Part shown: piece after piece, positions 59,001 to 64,000 of the stretch
How positions within the stretch are numbered: the stretch's first letter is position 1
How the letters are laid out: each line of letters opens with the position of its first letter
Assembly: GCA_029959085.1 (NCBI GenBank)
Contig: JARWIR010000023.1
Coordinates: 9,189,860-9,253,859 of the forward strand
DNA length: 64,000 bases
Source: Nemophila menziesii
Taxonomy: Eukaryota; Streptophyta; Magnoliopsida; Boraginales; Hydrophyllaceae
Reading direction: 5' to 3'
Notes under the pieces: generated by a model
What the model saw: the letters and a program-made list of their open reading frames with translations, nothing else
Database searches by the model: none
Told to the model about the DNA's origin: nothing
Position numbers and translations under genes: made by a program

Positions 59001-62000
59001 GATATAATAAATAATAATATACCTATGACATTGTTCAAACTAGACGTGGGGAATATTATTTCATCGCTATTGTAGATGATTTCACTGGGTTTTGTTATAT
59101 CTATTTGATTTTTTGTAAATCTGGAGCATTGAAATGTTTTATGATATTTGTCAATAAAGCAGAAAACCAGTTAGAGTGGAAGGTAAAAACCTTAAGGACC
59201 GACCGTGGACGTGAATATCAATAATATTAATTTAAATAACCTTGTGATGAAAAGGGGATAGTAAGATATCTTCCTATACACCACAACCGAATGGTGTGGC
59301 TGAAAGAAGGAATGGAACAATCCTAGAAATGGTTAGGTCTATGATGGCACAAACTAATCTTCCAATATCTTATTAGGAAGATGCGTTGCTTAACGGTATT
59401 TATATACTTAACAGAGTACCCACAAAGACAATTTCATCTACTCCTTATGAATTTGGACAGGTAAGAAACCTAACCTTTCATACTTGTGACCCTGGGTGTC
59501 GGCAAGATATGTTCATGACCTATCTCATAAATATGGAAAGTTAGTTCCAAGAGTCAAGAAGCGTATCTTTGTAAGATTTCCAAAGAACTCCAAAGGTTAT
59601 GTGTTTATTGGTGAACACGATGGTGACGGTCTTACCAAAATTGCGTCAAGAGATATCACATTTTTAGAAAATGATTTCCCTAGCAGAGGTGAGGTTAATA
59701 GAAATTATGTTTTATGTGAATTTAATTATACTCCAAAGATGATATGGAAACAAATATGACACCTAATTAGCTAACACATACTCAAGAAGTAAATACTGAC
59801 ACTACTCCACATCGTGAGACAGAAGAAACAATTGTATCATCTAGTAATCCTATTTCTCACGATTCTCAACCTAAGAGAAGTTCTAGAGTTTTAGTTCCTC
59901 TTCTTTGGCTTAAAATCGAAGGAAAGGTCTTTATGATAACTCCACAATATGTGAAAAGAACCTCGAACAGTAAGTACAAATCTTCCATGTCCTACTAAGA
60001 ATGAACGAAGTAAAGAAATGGATGAAGAAATGGAGTGGATGAAGAAAATCCAGGTTTGGGAACTGGTTGATTTCCCAAAAGGACGTAAGATGATTGGGAA
60101 TAAATGAGTTCTCAAAATAAAAATAAAGCTTCACAATTATATTGAGAGGTATAAATCTCACTTTATAGCGAAAGGTTATACTCAACGGGAAGGAATATAT
60201 TTAGAGGAAACTTTTTCTCTTGTTGTTAGATTTACCTCGTTACGTATTATTTTTTCTATTGCGGCGTATCTCAATCTCGATTTTCACCTAATAGATGTTA
60301 TAACTGCATTTCATTAAGTTATTTCATCACTGATTTGAAATGATAAGTGAAGACCATTGTGTTATGTAAGGTGTTCCGAGAAAAAAAAGTGATTTTATCT
60401 TTATATGTTGATGAAATCCTATTAGATAAGAATGATAAAGAGTTTAGCTTCTCAATTTGACATGAAAGATATGGAATAATCAAATTATATTCTTGGTGTT
60501 AATATTCACAAATATAGGTCTAGACATCTATTATCTTTATCTTAAGAACCTTACATCATGAATATACTTGAGCGCTTTAGTATGAGTAAGTGAAATGTCA
60601 TTGATACTTTTGTAGCAAAAAGAATAAACTTATGTCTTGACATGTATCGTAGCACTCCAGAAGAGAAACATAATATATCTACGAGAACCATATTCTAGTG
60701 CCATTGGTAGTCTTATGTATGAGAGACACTTTGGACTCGGAAACATTTTGAATCCAATAAGATTCGATCCCAAGACCTCTTGGTCTCTACGTAGTAGTCT
60801 AACCAATAGACAACCTATCGATCTTAACTCACATGTATGTTTCACATAAAAAAAAAGTTATTTTCGCTATTCTCTACATAGTGATAAGGTCACTCACCTA
60901 ACACCCAACGAACCCCGTTTCTCTTCATTTCTATCACAAATAGTTATTATTCATTCTTATCAAACCACTGTAAGTTAATCTATATCTTTATTCACAAGAT
61001 TCGTTTTTTAACCTAAAATGCGTATTAGGCCTAGTTTAATTTTGTGTCCCGTTAACCTTTTGAAGGTTAATTTTAGGGTTTAATGGTGATGATCAAGAAA
61101 AAAATTGTTAATGGGTGTTTTAAAATATTGTATTTTTTAATAGGATGCATTATTAACATTTTTTATGGGTTTTACTTAGAATGAATCTGAATTTTCCTAT
61201 CAAGGTTCGCAACATAATTCTACTACTCAAATACGTAAGAGGCCTCAACTTTCCCTAATTGGTACTCTCTCTCTCTATCTCTCTCTTGCTCTCATGTATT
61301 AATGTGTATTTATATGGTTGTAACTATATATTAAAAAACAAATTCAATTATCCAATGCATTCGTGTATGTAACCCAACATGTTATTTTCATTGTATTGTT
61401 TTAGTTTAGAAACAATAATTAGTCAGATATGCAACGTCTTATTATGAGTCCAGGGTACAATTAGAAATTTTGTTTGTGGACGCTATAATATTAAAAGGAT
61501 TTTAGTTAGTTGGATGAGGTGAAGTATGGTGGGATTTTATGTAGAATTTAACTATTAAATATAATTTTTATTCAATTTTTGTAAAGTTATTGTGTAAAAT
61601 GTAATATCCTATATATCAAAAAAATTATAATATGTTGAAAAATTATTTGAAAAACTTTATTCTTTAATGGATGAAGAAAATAAGTTTAACTAATCATTCT
61701 AAAAAATATTTTATAAGCGTCAACTGTTAAAAGGTCTAAAACTAAATTTTCTCATTTTTAATGGGTTTTAAGTTTTTTTCCTTCCGCAAATGGTCAAATT
61801 TTTAATGGGATATCTTTGTTTTTATAATAAGATACGACTTTATCTAATGGTTTATACAAATTTTTTAATGGGTCACGTGTATTATTTTTTATAGATTAAA
61901 AATATTTCTTAAAGGGTATGTTTAATAATAAGTGTAAACTTTATTAGCTAATAATATTCTTGTAAAGACATTTGAATCAATAACCAATAAATACTTACCT

Positions 62001-62069
62001 AACATAATTTGGACTCATGAACAACCCATATATCACGACGAGGGGATCACTTGGTGGGATTAATAACAG
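56078..62069 (+). repeat. Single (unamplified) 6-kb unit, block B
   Basis: One copy of the array unit, about 5,992 bp, with AGAAATA at both edges (56,078-56,084 and 62,070-62,076). The left end shares the 6-bp stretch of array copy 1 and the right end shares copy-4-type bases, as expected for the pre-duplication state. A deletion near 56,295 removes about 0.2-0.3 kb including the second exon-like piece. An extra stretch of about 25 bp is present near 58,808. SINE-like at about 57,415. The copia empty site is near 57,013. Confidence 0.93.
59036..60727 (+). pseudogene. pol: Decayed Ty1/copia pol fragment, block B
   Basis: Same integrase-to-RT fragment as in the array. The post-integrase piece is open at 59,496-59,759. 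The 'LYVDEILL' RT motif is present with Glu for the last Asp, so that change predates the duplication. Confidence 0.84.
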
Positions 62070-62076
62070 AGAAATA

Positions 62077-62535
62077 GCCGATAAAAAGATATATAACAAC
62101 CAACTAAGATATATATGTGTGTATGTATATATTAATATATATCAATGTCGGTAAACAACCTGGAATAAACCTTGATTAGTAAAATACTGATAATTTGTAC
62201 AGGGATATGTGGACCAAAACAATAATATTTCATAGTATTCAAAATTTATACATTACCATAACATCAGCGTAAAAATCTAATAACAATAGAAATGTCATCA
62301 ATAACGTGAGTAGAGATGAATAGTTATGTATTACTTGAATATACTTAACTAAATACCGTTTGATGTTTTTTTCTTGGTTTCTTATGTTTCTATATAAAGA
62401 AATTAATTATATGCACCATTAATCTTTCAGTACGTTGGTGGTCCAGGCTTGCTTGCACACACAACAAATAATCACACAGGGATATACATGCCTCCACATG
62501 CATATTCCCAATTCAATTCAGAACTAGGTTACTGG
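62077..62535. other. Right flank of the block B unit with exon-like segment
   Basis: Homologous to 41,434-41,918. From 62,431 an open segment follows the acceptor 'aatctttcag' ('YVGGPGLLAHTTNN', 'YMPPHAYSQFNSELGYW'). Unlike block A it has no stop before the LTR stub, and the frame runs on to 62,649 through the stub. Confidence 0.45.
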
Positions 62536-62576
62536 TGTCTCCTGGTGTGTGATAAAATAACACCCCCATATAGGAA
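62536..62576 (-). mobile_element. 41-bp remnant of an Athila-like LTR edge
   Basis: TGTCTCC followed by sequence matching the left 41 bp of the solo LTR at 41,919. It then breaks to unrelated sequence (ccatgaagg). The rest of the LTR was lost or replaced in block B. Confidence 0.75.
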
Positions 62577-62767
62577 CCATGAAGGTTGGGAAAGGTATAA
62601 AGAACATGCTGAAGGAAGAGAATTGGGTATGAAGGGAAGATTTTCATAGAGGAGATGATGATTAGAGAGTTGGCAACAGATGAAAATGTAGGAAATTTGA
62701 CAAAAAGATCGAGGTAATGAAGAACACATTAAACATAACCATTGATGAAGAAGAATTCAAAACCTCA
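62577..62767. other. Unassigned segment
   Basis: 191 bp without similarity to other parts of the window. It begins with an open stretch ending in TAG at 62,647-62,649. Nothing recognised. Confidence 0.4.
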
Positions 62768-64000
62768 ACCTGGACGCAACACTGACAACCAGCCTCGCAC
62801 TGGTTAAGATACGTTTTCTATTCCTTCTCATTTAGTGTAAACTAGTTTATTTGCGTTGAGTCTTTTCGAGTCGTGGGGACACGACTCAGTTTTGAGTTTG
62901 GGGTGGGGATCGTTGCCTCATCCCAGTTTTTATGTGTTTATTTGTTTTAATTGCTTTCAATAAAAATATTTAGGAGTTGCGTTTGACTGTAGAAGATTTT
63001 TAATGTCCATTTTAAGTATACTTTTGATGAATCTATGATAGTAAATAGTGAACTTTAGGGAAGAACATAAAACACACTTTAATTGAATGTAAACATAGAT
63101 AATGAATAGGAAAAATTAATGAACAATGCAAAAGAAGTAAGCTTGTACTTAAGGAAAATGTTTGGTTTGTAGAACATGAGATCTAAATTAGTAGAGAACC
63201 CACTGAGATATGAACTAGAGACGAACCATGTAGTTAGGAAAATGATAGGGGAAGTTTTTTGTTAGCCACTTGTAGCCTTTTAGCTTGCTATCCCTTATAA
63301 TAATTTTATTCGTCTTAGCCCAATTTTGACCCTTAAGCCTTTTATTTTGTAACCACGATATAAGCCCATATTTAGATTACTAGGCATGACCAAATAACCC
63401 GCATTTGAATCACGATCCTGAGACCTGTCTCGAGCATGAGTTTGGGTGGAGGGTCCACATTTGGGAAATTACATTGGGAAGGGATTATAGGTGTTTGTAT
63501 TGAGGCAAAAAAATAAAAGATGATATTATTATTTGTAACCCTTTGTCGGGATTTGAAAAAAGAAAAAAAAAGAGAAAAAGAAAATTATTATAAGAGACAT
63601 GACCTTTCACATCAAAAGGATGGTCATGGGTATATTGTACAAAAAAAAAGAAGAAAAGAAATGAAAAAGAAAATAAAAAGAAAGAAAGAATAAAATAAAC
63701 CAGCAAAGTGGAATATTTAGAAAAATCATCTTAGTTTATATTGGGTTGACATTGGGATGCAACATTAACGTGTCAAATGGGTTGAGTGAGAACATTATAT
63801 GAGTGTAAACTCAAGCTCGTGGACAGTTGTTGATGGTAAGTGAGGAGAGAGCCAAAAGCTCACTTAAAATTTACCAAATATACATACCACACTGTCCCTA
63901 AGCCTACGCTAAAACCGTAAAGTCCTAGTGATTTCTAGGTGCATGGTAAGTTAATAGGTTGTATACTAAGTGGAGCGTCCAAAGCGAGTAAGGATCGAGG
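62768..64000. repeat. Inverted copy of the spacer repeat
   Basis: The reverse complement matches about 43,758-44,981 ('ggacgcaac' and the 'aaccag...ctggtt' inverted repeat at one end). It runs off the window. Includes a long purine-rich A/G tract at about 63,545-63,695. No protein recognised. Confidence 0.75.

Overview
The window is AT-rich nuclear DNA from a flowering plant, most likely a eudicot. It is a repeat-dominated, probably heterochromatic interval, and I found no intact host gene. The evidence is nested plant LTR retrotransposons (Athila-like Ty3/gypsy with a tRNA-Asp-type primer site, and Ty1/copia with the initiator-Met-tRNA primer site), a Mutator-like (MULE) transposon with spliced-gene architecture, SINE-like tRNA-derived pieces, and GT-AG exon remnants. 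Nothing looks bacterial. The species cannot be named from the sequence.

Layout. Block A runs from 1 to about 41,920. It holds an Athila-like nest (1-6,000: opposed LTRs, an RT fragment and a decayed gag), a degenerate MULE on the minus strand (about 6,066-9,256), a short unassigned flank, and then a direct tandem array of a 6.2-kb unit (9,945-41,426, four copies). The fourth array copy is split by a nearly complete Ty1/copia element (29,723-36,570; LTRs of 485 and 499 bp, 5-bp target duplication TCATC). A spacer (41,919-46,414) follows, with two Athila-like LTRs in opposite orientation around about 1.5 kb of another repeat. Block B (about 46,198-62,576) is a diverged direct copy of block A in the same order: LTR nest, gag, MULE, flank. 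It carries only one copy of the 6.2-kb unit and no copia insertion. The last 1.2 kb (62,768-64,000) is an inverted copy of part of the spacer.

History, inferred from internal comparison. Block B shows the state before amplification: one unit bounded on both sides by AGAAATA. In block A the unit was duplicated across that 7-bp microhomology. It was then expanded by unequal exchange that left two hybrid units (copies 2 and 3), which look identical by eye. The switch between parental sequences falls in an interval of about 112 bp. The copia element sits in the last unit only, so copies 1-3 and block B provide empty sites.

The most intact protein-coding element is the copia polyprotein. It stays in one reading frame for more than 4 kb and is broken only by four premature stops. 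Its start codon appears to lie inside the 5' LTR and to be joined to gag by a 1.48-kb intron. The 6.2-kb unit itself contains a decayed copia pol fragment, two tRNA-like segments and several exon-like stretches with good splice sites, suggesting it once included part of a host gene.
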